Source: Acidomonas methanolica
GTDB taxonomy: Bacteria > Pseudomonadota > Alphaproteobacteria > Acetobacterales > Acetobacteraceae
DNA: 64,000 nucleotides
Assembly: GCF_004346035.1 (NCBI RefSeq)
Contig: NZ_SLZN01000012.1
Coordinates: forward strand, 1 to 64,000
Direction: 5' to 3'
Shown: positions 26,563 through 35,159 of the stretch, piece after piece
Layout: each line of letters starts with the position of its first letter
Position numbering within the stretch: the stretch's first letter is position 1
Position numbers and translations under genes: made by a program
The notes under the pieces: generated by a model
Databases searched by the model: none
Told to the model about the DNA's origin: nothing
Seen by the model: only the letters and a program-made list of their open reading frames with translations

Positions 26563-26645
26563 CACCTCCCTGAGTCTTGGGGACTACCCGTTCTGGTTCT
26601 GTACCGGATACTGGGTCGAATCCATGACATATCGGGGGAGGGGGC

Positions 26646-27432
26646 GTGCCGACAATCCGGCCATGGGATGCCGCACCCCTTCGTCGCGCCTTCGCCGGGC
26701 TCGACCCTGCCGGTCTCGCCCAGGAATGGCTGCGGCATAATCCGGCCTATCGACACGATCATGCAGCAATAATTCGGATGGGCAAGGTTGACGCCGAGGC
26801 ATGGCGCGCCTTCGCCCGTCGTTGGGGGTTGCGTTTTCCCTGTCGATCCTGATCTCCCCGCCTGGCTCGCCCCCGCGTTCTGGGATCCGGACATCGCGCC
26901 GGAGGTGGCCGTGCGTGGCGATGGGGGTGATATCCTGTCCCGCCTCGCGCCATGCGCGCGGGCACGACATGATGCTCCGGATGGCATCCATCTCGTGCTG
27001 GACAGCCCAGCAGACCCGCTGCGCCTTGCCATTGTCGTCGATCGACAGCCCGACGCACCAGGAACCTGGTTCATCATCGATGACGCGCACCTCACGACCC
27101 GTCTGGCCAGCGTTGCGCGCTTCGGTCGTCTGCTTGCCGGTCAGACGCCCGGTCCTCTTCCCTCTACGCTGCGCCTGAGTCCCCAGCAGAAACTGCGGCA
27201 GATCCGCATGCTCTGCATCGCCGAAGGTCGGCGCATGGGTGTGACAGTGCGCCGGATCGCGGCCGGCATCTACGGCGAGCATATCCTGCGCCTGTCCCGC
27301 AATGAATGGCGTGCCAGTGCATGGCACCGCGCCTTTTACCGCGATCTCGACGGTGCGGGGTTCTATCTGAACGGCGGCCACATCGCCCTCCTTCAGGGGC
27401 TGAAGCAGGGGGGTGACAGTCCGGCGGCCTGA
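26646..27432 (+). pseudogene. DUF6499-DUF2285 protein split by a +1 frameshift
   Basis: A GTG at 26646, behind GGGGAGGGGG, opens a frame for about 65 residues with the N-terminal domain (AQEWLRHNPAYRHDH, AWRAFARRWGLRF) and then stops near 26850. The plus-one frame continues the same protein with VDPDLPAWLAPAFWDP and the DUF2285 domain (RLSPQQKLRQIRMLCIAEG, GAGFYLNGGHIALLQ) to 27432. Removing one T from the run at 26834-26837 joins RF to PVDPD and restores one reading frame of about 261 residues. Related proteins carry both domains in one chain, as a DNA-binding maintenance factor. The cause may be mutation, a sequencing error or slippage on the T run. Separate translation of the second part from an ATG at 26788 is possible. 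Confidence 0.75.
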
Positions 27433-27528
27433 ACTTTGTCATCCCTCCCCACAGCCCATTCTCCGGCAGCGTCCTCCCATGAGCCGCGACAGTCCGCACG
27501 CGGCCCGATCCAACGGGAGGAAGACCTC

Positions 27529-27825
27529 ATGCGTGTCCAGCCGACATTGCCACCGCGCTATCTGCGCACCCCGGATGCGGCCAATTTCGTTGGCCTGTCC
27601 ATCCGCACCCTCGAAAAACATCGGAGTTGCGGCACCGGTCCGCTCTACCGCCAGCTTGGCGGCCGGATCGTCTATGCCGTCGAAGACCTCTGCGCCTGGG
27701 CCGATCTGAACGTCCGGCTGTCCACGGGTGACGGTGGTGGCATCCCCATGCCGTCCGATCCCCGCGCCTATATCATCCGCTTGCAGGCGAAGGCCCGCAA
27801 GGCGCAGCGGAGTGCCGGACGATGA
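27529..27825 (+). CDS. Excisionase/AlpA-like helix-turn-helix protein
   Basis: 98 residues from ATG 27529, with GGGAGG 8 bases upstream; upstream in-frame codons lack such a site. The N-terminal half has the MerR/HTH_17 pattern: YLRTPDAANFVGLSIRTLEK, RSCGTGP and YRQLGGRIVYAVEDLCAW. Such proteins help excision or regulate element genes. It ends in a 4-base overlap with repA (ATGATG), so the two genes are coupled. Confidence 0.85.
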   Translation: MRVQPTLPPRYLRTPDAANFVGLSIRTLEKHRSCGTGPLYRQLGGRIVYAVEDLCAWADLNVRLSTGDGGGIPMPSDPRAYIIRLQAKARKAQRSAGR

Positions 27826-28898
27826 TGCCGTCTGCCGATAACTGGCGTCAGCCAGATCGCCGCTTTGCGGTCTCCGGGCCTGCCAGTCCGCGAGACATCC
27901 GCGACCTGATGGATCGTCCGCTCTTCGCACTCGGGAAAATGCCACGTCATGAGCCGATCCGTCATCGGTCGGGCTACAGCGAGGTTCACGTCATGTCCTC
28001 CGGCGACGCCGGGCTGGCGACACTCATGGATGCCGACGTGCTGCTCTGGCTTGCCGGACAGCTCAGGGGCGCGCTGAACGAGGGGCAATGGATTTCCCGT
28101 CATGTCCGTTTCACGCCCTGGCGTCTGTTCCAGGACCTCGGCTGGGATGCCGGCGCGCATCAGTACCGCCGTCTGCGTGGCGCACTGACACGTCTCGCGG
28201 CCACGACGGTGATGACGAATATCCGCAATGGCCCGGACTGGCGGGAACGGCCGTTCGCCTGGGTCAGTGATGTCCGTATCTCCCGCGACGATGGCGTCGC
28301 TCTGACCCTGCCGGACTGGTTCCTCGCCGCTGTCACTGAGCCCACACGCGTGTTGACCGTGCATCCGGCCTATTTCCACATGGGGAGCGGGATCGGACGC
28401 TGGCTCTACCGCTTCGCCCGGCGACGTGTCGGACGGCAGAAGGGACGATGGCTGTTCGATTTCACAGAATTGCATGGCCGTTCCGGCACTCTGATGCAAC
28501 GATATGATTTCGCGCTCGCACTGGGAAAGATCGTTCGGGCGCAATCGCTTCCGGGATACCATCTTTCGACCTGCCTGCGACATGGCATCGACTATCTGCG
28601 GATCGAAGCAACGACGCCGTCCACAGGGCCTGTGGAGAAGCCTGCGGAACCACTCGTTGCCACAACGGTGGAAAAGCACGTTGGAACAGATACGGTTATA
28701 TCGTTGGGTCGTTCAAAAAACCACTATGTAAACCATTGTTCTGGAAGAAAAACCGAGAGGCGTAACTTCTTAACTTATAAGTACAATACTATATGTAGTG
28801 ATAAGAAGGACATTTTTCGCGACAATTCTGGCCTGTCCGGACAGGCCAGAAAAGAAGCTCGGGAAGCGGTCGCGGATCGCGGGGCAGGTGCGCCATGA
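27822..28898 (+). CDS. Replication initiator protein A (RPA family)
   Basis: 358 residues. Conserved blocks of plasmid replication initiator A are seen: DLMDRPLFALGK, DADVLLWLAGQ, RFTPWRLFQDLGW, YRRLRGALTRLAATT, LPDWFLAAV and WLYRFARRRVGRQKG. It would bind an origin and start replication of the circular, excised form. The last 100 residues are encoded by much more AT-rich DNA (about 28680-28830) and end with a perfect 26-bp palindrome, which suggests that a cis-acting site is embedded in the gene. No parA follows; DUF2840 starts in a 4-base overlap. Confidence 0.85.
   Translation: MMPSADNWRQPDRRFAVSGPASPRDIRDLMDRPLFALGKMPRHEPIRHRSGYSEVHVMSSGDAGLATLMDADVLLWLAGQLRGALNEGQWISRHVRFTPWRLFQDLGWDAGAHQYRRLRGALTRLAATTVMTNIRNGPDWRERPFAWVSDVRISRDDGVALTLPDWFLAAVTEPTRVLTVHPAYFHMGSGIGRWLYRFARRRVGRQKGRWLFDFTELHGRSGTLMQRYDFALALGKIVRAQSLPGYHLSTCLRHGIDYLRIEATTPSTGPVEKPAEPLVATTVEKHVGTDTVISLGRSKNHYVNHCSGRKTERRNFLTYKYNTICSDKKDIFRDNSGLSGQARKEAREAVADRGAGAP
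28826..28851. repeat. 26-bp perfect palindrome inside the 3' end of repA
   Basis: TTCTGGCCTGTCC at 28826-28838 is followed without spacer by its exact complement to 28851. It ends an AT-rich tract of about 150 bases. The combination of an AT-rich tract with a perfect dyad resembles a replication-origin or partition site. No T tract follows, so it is not an intrinsic terminator. Confidence 0.8.
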
Positions 28899-29383
28899 CC
28901 GCCCCGTCTTTCCGACCGGATGGCGATGCGCTCACCACGGTTGAACTGACGTGGATCGAGAAGCGCATCGAACACTGGATCCGCTTCGGCCATCCCGTCG
29001 AGGATCGCATTCTCGATCGTCGGCGCAGGCTGATGAGCTTCACGCCGGGCAGCGTGTTCGCGTTCATCCGCTGGGCCGCCAACGATTTCGGCACCGTAGT
29101 GTCCTGCATCGACATCGTGCGGGCCGTGGGCGCTCAGGAAGCCTGCCAGACCGTGCCGTTCGTGCGGCCCGGTGGGGAGAGCCTGCTGCGCCAAAGTGGC
29201 TGGCCAAAGGTGCGCCGGGTGCTGGAGTCCATCGACGGCGTAGAGGCGCTGGGGATCGATCCTGCCGCTGTTTGTCCCGATCATTGGCGCCATCTGCATC
29301 ACCGTCTCACGGCAGCGCAGGAGCCACGTCCCTACACGCGCGAACGGCACCAGGCATGGTTGCGCCGGAGGGTTGTGGCATGA
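28895..29383 (+). CDS. DUF2840 family protein
   Basis: 162 residues. The family pattern is clear: VELTWIEKRIEHWIRFG, EDRILDRRRRLMSF, PGSVFAFIRWAANDFGTVVS, IDIVRAV, TVPFVRPGGESLLR and PDHWRHLHHRL. DUF2840 proteins are found only in Trb-type mobile elements, between the maintenance genes and traF, and have no known activity. It overlaps repA by 4 bases upstream and the C5 methyltransferase by 4 bases downstream, so it is part of one tightly coupled operon. Confidence 0.9.
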   Translation: MTAPSFRPDGDALTTVELTWIEKRIEHWIRFGHPVEDRILDRRRRLMSFTPGSVFAFIRWAANDFGTVVSCIDIVRAVGAQEACQTVPFVRPGGESLLRQSGWPKVRRVLESIDGVEALGIDPAAVCPDHWRHLHHRLTAAQEPRPYTRERHQAWLRRRVVA

Positions 29384-30834
29384 CGCATGGTCATTCCCCC
29401 ATGGGTGACATCTCACCCCGCACACTCTTCCGCGTGCTGGACCTATTCGCGGGGGCGGCCGGCGGCTGGACGCTGGGCCTGCACCGTGCGGGTTTCGTCA
29501 CCGTTGCCGCCTGCGAGATCGTTCCATGGCGGCGCGTGCTCTACGCGGAGAACAATCCCCATGTCCGCCTCTACGACGACGTCCGGACCCTCACCGCAGG
29601 GCGACTTGTTTCCGACCTCGGCTTCCTGCCAGACCTCATCACGGGCAGCCCGCCGTGCCAGGATATCAGCAGCGCCAACACCAGGGGCAAAGGGATCGAC
29701 GGCGCGCGGTCGGGCCTCTACCGTGAAGCTGTCCGCCTGGTCGGAGAGTGCCGCCCTCGCTGGTTCGCTTTTGAGAACAGCGCTAACCTCAGAACTCGCG
29801 GCGCTGACCGGCTGCTCGATGCGCTGGAGGCGTTCGGCTACGCCTGCGAACCGTGCGTGGTGGGTGCTGGAGACGTCGGCGCCTGCCATGTCCGCAAACG
29901 GTCCTGGCTCATCGGTTTCGACCCCCGGCAGCTTGCCTACACCGGTCTCGCAGTCGCAGCAGGGCGGGATGCGGATGGAAGGGGGAGCGGGCGCGCGGGC
30001 GGCGATGAAGGCGTCGGGCCTGTACGATGTGTTCCGCACGGATCGGATGGCGACGCCACGGGCGTCGGATGCCGCGAAGGGTGGTCGGGGCGACGTGCTG
30101 GCGCAGATGACGGGGCAGGAAAACCGTCATGCGGGGATGCTGGGAACCCCGACTGCCAACCCTGCGCCACGGGGCAGCATGTTGCGTCGGTGCAAGGGGC
30201 GGATGACATCGGAGCAGGACGATTTCAACCGCACGCCGACGATCGGGGAAACGCTGTATTTCGAGGAGCACCAGCCTCTCTGCGGGATGCTGCCCACACC
30301 GCTCGCGCCGAATGGAGGTCGCCGGCTGAGTGCGCGGGAGATCGGGACAGGCCGTCGGGCGAACGGATCCAAGGCCCAGATCGACACGCCGAACCTGCTC
30401 CGGCACGCGGATCTGGAAACGCTGCCGACACCCACGAAGCGGGACAGCCGGATGGACGGGTGGAGCGATGCCTACGACCGCCGCAAATCCCCGACGATGG
30501 ACGCGGTGATGGATGGAGCGATGACGGGTCGGGCGCCCCCGGACCGCTGGGCGGGAGCGCGGGCGCTGGCGGCGTTACTGCGGAGCCATGGGCTGACTGG
30601 AACGGCGGCCCTGCCGCTCACCTACGGCTGGATGATGGGCTTTCCGCCTGGCTGGCTCGCACGCGCGTTGCACTCGGCGATGGACGCCGGGCGTCTGCCG
30701 CCAGCCTCGTCGTCGAAGCGTTCGGCGACGCGGTCGTCCCGGACATTCCCGAAGCCATAGGCAACGCCATCCTGCGGGTCGAACGCGCGCTCGACGCGGT
30801 CTTCGTGCGTGCGTTGTCAGGAGATGTATCATGA
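29380..30834 (+). pseudogene. C5 cytosine DNA methyltransferase with two compensating frameshifts
   Basis: From ATG 29380 the first 185 codons give a good DNA C5 methyltransferase: motif I LDLFAGAAGGWTLGLHRAGF, catalytic GSPPCQDIS (motif IV), ENSANLRTRG (motif VI) and HVRKRSWLIGF (motif VIII). From about 29.92-29.96 kb to about 30.65-30.70 kb the natural protein lies in the next frame (high GC3, MLPTPLAPNGG, LPTPTKRDS, LTYGWMMGFPPGWL). The C-terminus (VVEAFGDAVVPDIPEAIG) is back in the first frame. The first frame has no stop, so a 484-residue chain could still be made with about 240 wrong residues in the target-recognition region. It overlaps DUF2840 and traF by 4 bases each. Activity is doubtful. 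Confidence 0.75.
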
Positions 30835-31460
30835 CCCGGCGCGGCTGGTTCTTCGCCACGTATTTCGCCGTGCTCGGCGTGGGCGCTTCGCTGGCGTTTC
30901 ATCCCGCGCCGCGCTGGGTCTGGAATGAAACGGCCAGCGTTCCTGTCGGGCTGTATCGCATCCAGTCAACGGTTCCGGTTCGCGTCGGCGACATCGTCGC
31001 CCTCCGCCTTCCCGAGCGCGAGGCGACACTGCTGGCGACGCGAGGTTACCTGCCGTTCGGTGTGCCTCTGCTCAAGCCTGTGGCAGCGCTGGCGGGGCAG
31101 AGTGTCTGCCGCAACGGCACCCACGTCACCATCGACGGCAAACCTGTCGGTGACGCAAAATCTGTCGATCATCGGGGCCGCAAGCTGCCGCTGTGGCAGG
31201 GTTGTCAGCGCCTCGGTCTGGGGCAGGTGTTCGTCATGAATGCCGCTGTGCCGACCAGTCTGGACGGACGATATTTCGGTGTCCTGCCGATGGACACCGT
31301 CATCGGTCGCGCTGTGCCGGTGCATGTGCGCACAGGCGAGGCCGAATTGCTTCCCCCGCATTTCGATCCCCTCCCGGATCTGCGTGATCCAGTGCGGGAA
31401 CGGCCACTCATGGGACCGCCCATGGTGCCTGTGAAACAGAGCGAACCGCCGATCGAATGA
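30831..31460 (+). CDS. traF: TraF-type S26 signal peptidase
   Basis: 209 residues with an N-terminal membrane segment (5-23). The S26 motifs follow: ETASVPVGLYRI around residue 33 (catalytic Ser in the ASxPxG context) and LLKPVAALAGQSVC near 80 (catalytic Lys). FVMNAAVPTSLDGRYFG forms the later box. In RP4-type systems TraF matures and circularises the TrbC pilin. Its start overlaps the upstream methyltransferase stop by 4 bases. It lies ahead of DUF736 and the transglycosylase. Confidence 0.93.
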   Translation: MTRRGWFFATYFAVLGVGASLAFHPAPRWVWNETASVPVGLYRIQSTVPVRVGDIVALRLPEREATLLATRGYLPFGVPLLKPVAALAGQSVCRNGTHVTIDGKPVGDAKSVDHRGRKLPLWQGCQRLGLGQVFVMNAAVPTSLDGRYFGVLPMDTVIGRAVPVHVRTGEAELLPPHFDPLPDLRDPVRERPLMGPPMVPVKQSEPPIE

Positions 31461-31518
31461 CGGTCGCAAGGCACACGGTTTTTCCATCACCTCTATCATT
31501 TCCGAAAGGATTTTTCTC

Positions 31519-31860
31519 ATGAGCCAGATCGGATTTTTTACCCGCACCGCCGATGGATTTGCCGGGCGTGTGCGCACCCTGTCGCTGGACGCGGAACTGA
31601 CCTTCGTGCCAGTGGAAAACAATGGCGCGGAGCATGCGCCGGATTATCGCATCCATCTCGGTGATGGAGACGCTGGGCCAGAGATCGGTGCCGGGTGGAC
31701 CCGCACCGGGGAACGTGCTGGCGAGTATATTTCCATCGTGCTGGACGATCCCTCGTTCATGCAGCCGGTCCGGGCCACGCTGTTTCAGGCGGGACGCGGT
31801 GGGCGCGAATGGCAACTGGTGTGGAACCGGCCCACGAAACGTCCGGGAGGCCGGGAATGA
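31519..31860 (+). CDS. DUF736 family protein (second copy)
   Basis: 113 residues. It shares the DUF736 plan with the gene at 25754: IGFFTRTADGFAGRVRTL, APDYRIHLGD, EIGAGWTRTGERAGEYISIVLDDP and WQLVWNRP. The two copies are only moderately alike, so they are old paralogues with probably different roles. Its stop overlaps the start of the lytic transglycosylase by 4 bases, tying it to the transfer operon. Confidence 0.9.
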   Translation: MSQIGFFTRTADGFAGRVRTLSLDAELTFVPVENNGAEHAPDYRIHLGDGDAGPEIGAGWTRTGERAGEYISIVLDDPSFMQPVRATLFQAGRGGREWQLVWNRPTKRPGGRE

Positions 31861-32528
31861 GACGCCGGTTTTTCGTGTCTGGCAGCATGCTGGCCGTGCT
31901 CGCGCTGGCGCTCTCGCCGGCCGTTGTTCGGGCACAGGACTTTGATGATCTGGTACGGCAGGCGGCGGAACGGAACGCGATCCCGCCAGCGTGGGTGCGG
32001 GCGGTCCTGCAAGCCGAAAGTGCGGGTGATCCGCACGCGGTATCCGGTGCTGGTGCGATGGGGTTGATGCAGCTCATGCCGGGCACCTGGAAGGATGTCC
32101 GGCGCGTGCTCAATCTGGGCGCCGATCCCTTCGATCCGCGTGACAATATCGTGGCCGGGGCAGCCTATCTGCGATGGCTGCACGACCGCTATGGTGATGC
32201 CGGTTTTCTCGCCGCTTATAACGCTGGTCCCGGTCGTTATGACGATCATCTGGCGACTGGTAGGCCCTTACCTGCCGAGACGATTTCCTACGTGGAATTC
32301 GTCACACGGCTGATGAAAAACCGATCGTCTGACCTCCATCTTCCCGTTTCTTTTTTGTCCTTTCCGGCTCGCTCCTGGGTGACGGCCGCGCTCTTCGTTT
32401 CCGGCCAGCCCGATGCGTTTCGGACCACCACTTTACGTCGTGTCGCTGTTCCCGAGAACCTCTTCGCGGGGCATGTCGGGGAGAGGTCCGGCATGGTCCC
32501 GCTGCGAGGATCGGATCAGGTCCAGTGA
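31857..32528 (+). CDS. Lytic transglycosylase (SLT family), conjugation-associated
   Basis: 223 residues from ATG 31857, in a 4-base overlap with DUF736. A signal peptide covers the first 27 residues (ends VVRAQ). The SLT domain has catalytic Glu in VLQAESAGDPHAVS, then GAMGLMQLMPGT, the DNIVAGAAYL helix and AAYNAGPGRYDD. It opens peptidoglycan locally so that the mating pore can be assembled. The C-terminal 50 residues are not conserved. It precedes the proposed oriT and the relaxase. Confidence 0.92.
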   Translation: MRRRFFVSGSMLAVLALALSPAVVRAQDFDDLVRQAAERNAIPPAWVRAVLQAESAGDPHAVSGAGAMGLMQLMPGTWKDVRRVLNLGADPFDPRDNIVAGAAYLRWLHDRYGDAGFLAAYNAGPGRYDDHLATGRPLPAETISYVEFVTRLMKNRSSDLHLPVSFLSFPARSWVTAALFVSGQPDAFRTTTLRRVAVPENLFAGHVGERSGMVPLRGSDQVQ

Positions 32529-32721
32529 GGCGTGAAACCCCCGGAAAACCAACAGAAAAGGGAGGGCTGGATAAAAGGCCGCACATCGCGGCTCGGTCGG
32601 GGTGGCTGTTTTCCGGGGTTTTTGAGGTCTTGTCGCGAGGTGCGTGGATTTTCCGAACCTCGCGACACGGTGTCATCTCATTGATCCGACGCGATCTTTC
32701 GCGCGGTGCAGGACATTTTTC
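32529..32721. other. Candidate origin of transfer (oriT) upstream of the relaxase
   Basis: This 193-base gap holds three dyads in a row. The first has arms CCCCGGAAAAC (32539-32549) and GTTTTCCGGGG (32608-32618), perfect over 11 bp. Inside it is a 5-bp stem GCCGC/GCGGC (32578-32592). The third has arms TGTCGCGAGGT (32631-32641) and ACCTCGCGACA (32657-32667), perfect over 11 bp with a 15-base loop. GTCCTGC on the minus strand (32708-32714) differs by one base from the core of the IncP nic consensus. Dense dyads next to a relaxase gene are typical of oriT, but operator function is also possible. Confidence 0.55.
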
Positions 32722-34461
32722 ATGAACAGGGACGAGGAATTCAGGGTTCGGCTAGGGCGTATCCGCTCTACCCGCGCCCGGCAGGCACGCCCCTTCGTGA
32801 CGCAGGTGCTGGCGTCGGTGCAGCGGGCCGGTGGCCGGGTCTCCCGCGCGGGGAAAATCAGTGCCGGGCGTCGCTCCAGTTTCGGGCGCGGCCGGGCCGC
32901 TGCTCATGCCGCCAATCGCCTGCTGACCCGCCGTTCGCGGGGCGTCGTCATCAAGGCCCGCGTCGTGCGGCACGCACCGCGCGCCACACCACTGGCGGCA
33001 CATCTCCGCTATCTCCGTCGGGAGGGCGTGACGCGGGACGGCGAGGATGCCCACCTGTTCGGGAAGGACAGCGACGACATCCGTGCCTCGGACTTCGCGG
33101 AACGATGCGATGGCGACCGCCATCATTTCCGCTTTATCGTGTCGCCAGAGGATGCGCCTGAGATGTCGGACCTGCGGGCCTTCGCCCGCGATCTGATGGG
33201 GCAGATGGAATCCGATCTTGGCACGAAACTCGACTGGGTTGCCGTCGATCACTGGAATATAGCGCATCCCCATCTGCATGTCATCGTCCGGGGTGTGGCG
33301 GAGGATGGGGCCGATCTGGTGATCGCGCGCGATTACATCCGCGAGGGGATGCGCGCCCGTGCGCAGGATCTGGTGACGCTGGAACTCGGGCCACGCACGG
33401 ATCACGACATCCATCAGGCAGTCGAGCGGCAGGTGAATGCCGACCGCTGGACCCAGCTTGACCGGCAGCTTCAGAGGGACGCAGGAGAGGATGGCGTCAT
33501 CGACCTCGGACGCGTGTCAGGGGAACAGCCGGACGCCTTTGCGACGGTGAAGCTTGGCCGATTGCGCCGTCTGGAAACTATGGGGCTGGCGCATCAGGTC
33601 GGGCCGGATCGGTGGCGGATGGACGAGAGTGCGGAAGCCACCCTGCGCGAGATCAGCGAGCGCAACGACATCATCAAACGGATCCACCGGGGGCTGGCGG
33701 AACAGAAGATCGACCGTGCTGCGTCCTCCTGGGTCATGGCCGCCGAGGACACTACCGATCCCGTCATCGGTCGGCTGGTCGATCGTGGCCTTGATGATGA
33801 ACTGCGTGGCACGGCTTATGCTGTCGTCGATGGAATTGATGGGCGCACGCATCATATCCGTCTGTCGGACCTTGAAGCTGCTGGCGACGGAGCGGTCGGC
33901 TCCATCGTCGAACTGCGGCGTTTCACCGACAAGCGGGGGCGGGACCGTGTCGCGCTGGCCGTGCGTTCGGACGTCACGCTGGAGCGGCAGGTGACGGCGG
34001 AGGGCGCGACCTGGCTCGACCGGCAGGCCATCGCGCGGGAGCCTTTGCCTCTGGCATCCACCGGGTTCGGCACCGAGGTGAAAGAGGCGATGGAAAGGCG
34101 CACGGAGCATCTGGTGGAGCAGGGGTTGGCCAGCCGCGACGGCGGGAGCATCCGTTATGCCCGGAACCTGATCGCCACGCTGCGTCAGCGGGAGCTTGAG
34201 ATGGTAGGATGGAACCTCAGCGGGAAATCAGGGATACCGTTCCGGCAGAGTGGGGAGGGCGATCCCGTCACCGGCACCTATCGCCAGCGTTTCAATCTGG
34301 CATCGGGCCGGTTTGCCATGATCGACGACGGGCTGGGCTTCGAGTTGGTACCATGGTCGCCCTCGCTGGAAAAGCAGCGGGGGCGGGAAGTGTCGGGGAT
34401 CATGCGCGGGGATGGGGGGATCGACTGGTCGTTCGCGCGCAAACGGGGGCTTGGATTATAA
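32722..34461 (+). CDS. Relaxase/mobilisation nuclease with DUF3363 domain
   Basis: 579 residues from ATG 32722 (AGGA about 9 bases upstream). After a basic N-terminus, residues 85-220 form the VirD2-like relaxase domain: the HFRFIVSPEDA block and the metal-binding DHWNIAHPHLHVIVRG motif with three histidines. The remaining 330 residues are DUF3363, ending in NLASGRFAMIDDG, FELVPW and KRGLGL. The enzyme nicks oriT and leads the strand through the TraG/Trb channel. The same ending occurs at 1-348. In many related elements traG follows soon after; here 1.5 kb of cargo intervenes. Confidence 0.92.
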   Translation: MNRDEEFRVRLGRIRSTRARQARPFVTQVLASVQRAGGRVSRAGKISAGRRSSFGRGRAAAHAANRLLTRRSRGVVIKARVVRHAPRATPLAAHLRYLRREGVTRDGEDAHLFGKDSDDIRASDFAERCDGDRHHFRFIVSPEDAPEMSDLRAFARDLMGQMESDLGTKLDWVAVDHWNIAHPHLHVIVRGVAEDGADLVIARDYIREGMRARAQDLVTLELGPRTDHDIHQAVERQVNADRWTQLDRQLQRDAGEDGVIDLGRVSGEQPDAFATVKLGRLRRLETMGLAHQVGPDRWRMDESAEATLREISERNDIIKRIHRGLAEQKIDRAASSWVMAAEDTTDPVIGRLVDRGLDDELRGTAYAVVDGIDGRTHHIRLSDLEAAGDGAVGSIVELRRFTDKRGRDRVALAVRSDVTLERQVTAEGATWLDRQAIAREPLPLASTGFGTEVKEAMERRTEHLVEQGLASRDGGSIRYARNLIATLRQRELEMVGWNLSGKSGIPFRQSGEGDPVTGTYRQRFNLASGRFAMIDDGLGFELVPWSPSLEKQRGREVSGIMRGDGGIDWSFARKRGLGL

Positions 34462-34590
34462 AATCAGGTGTCCGTGTTTTTCTTCGCACATGCTGCCAGT
34501 TTCTCATGATACCGTCGACGCCGCGCAATACAGAATGCATGGAAGTCGTGCTATAAGATCTGGATCAGCGACAACCGGACGGAGACTGCC

Positions 34591-35148
34591 ATGCAGCCGT
34601 TTCCCCTTGATCAGGCTTTTACGTTTCTGGAATCCGGGCCGGTAACGCTCTTGACCACGCATGACGGTGGGCGCGACAATGTCATGACGATCACCTGGAC
34701 CATGGTGCTGGATTTCGACGCACGTTTCGCCATCACCACTGGTCCCTGGAATTACTCATGGGAAGCGATTGAGAAAACGCGGGAATGTGTACTCGCCATT
34801 CCATCCGCTGACATGCTCGACACAGTCGTGGGGATTGGTCTCTGCTCTGGCAGGGATACGGACAAGTTCGAAAAATTCGGTCTTGACCGCCGTAAGGCTG
34901 AGAGGGTGAAAGCACCACTTCTGACTGAATGTCTGGCGAACATTGAATGCCGCGTCATCGACATCATCGCGCCGTATGGCATCGTCATTCTTGAAGGGGT
35001 TGCGGTCCATGCCGACCCGCATCGCAAGGAACGCTCCTCCCTGCATGCCATTGGCGATGGCACCTTTGTGACCGACGGGCCTGTGCTGGATCGGCGCATG
35101 ATGATGCGCTCGAAGCTACCACCGAGCGTCCTGACGCATAAATCATGA
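34591..35148 (+). CDS. Flavin reductase-like, FMN-binding split-barrel protein
   Basis: 185 residues. The VTLLTTHDGGRDNVMTITWTMVLDF start, FAITTGPWNYSWEAI and a conserved FEKFGLDRRKAERVKAPLLTECLANIECRV stretch are typical of flavin reductase-like proteins that use FMN with NAD(P)H. A good GGAG lies upstream of ATG 34591. It is cargo: it has no known part in conjugation and sits in the gap between relaxase and traG. It may help reduce toxic compounds, in line with the detoxification genes at 50-59 kb. Confidence 0.85.
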   Translation: MQPFPLDQAFTFLESGPVTLLTTHDGGRDNVMTITWTMVLDFDARFAITTGPWNYSWEAIEKTRECVLAIPSADMLDTVVGIGLCSGRDTDKFEKFGLDRRKAERVKAPLLTECLANIECRVIDIIAPYGIVILEGVAVHADPHRKERSSLHAIGDGTFVTDGPVLDRRMMMRSKLPPSVLTHKS

Positions 35149-35159
35149 TCTCCGCATGA

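Noticed and set aside
28951-29379. Upstream extension of the C5 methyltransferase frame across DUF2840
   Set aside because: The extension overlaps the conserved DUF2840 gene in another frame; the ATG at 29380 with ATGA overlap is the natural start.
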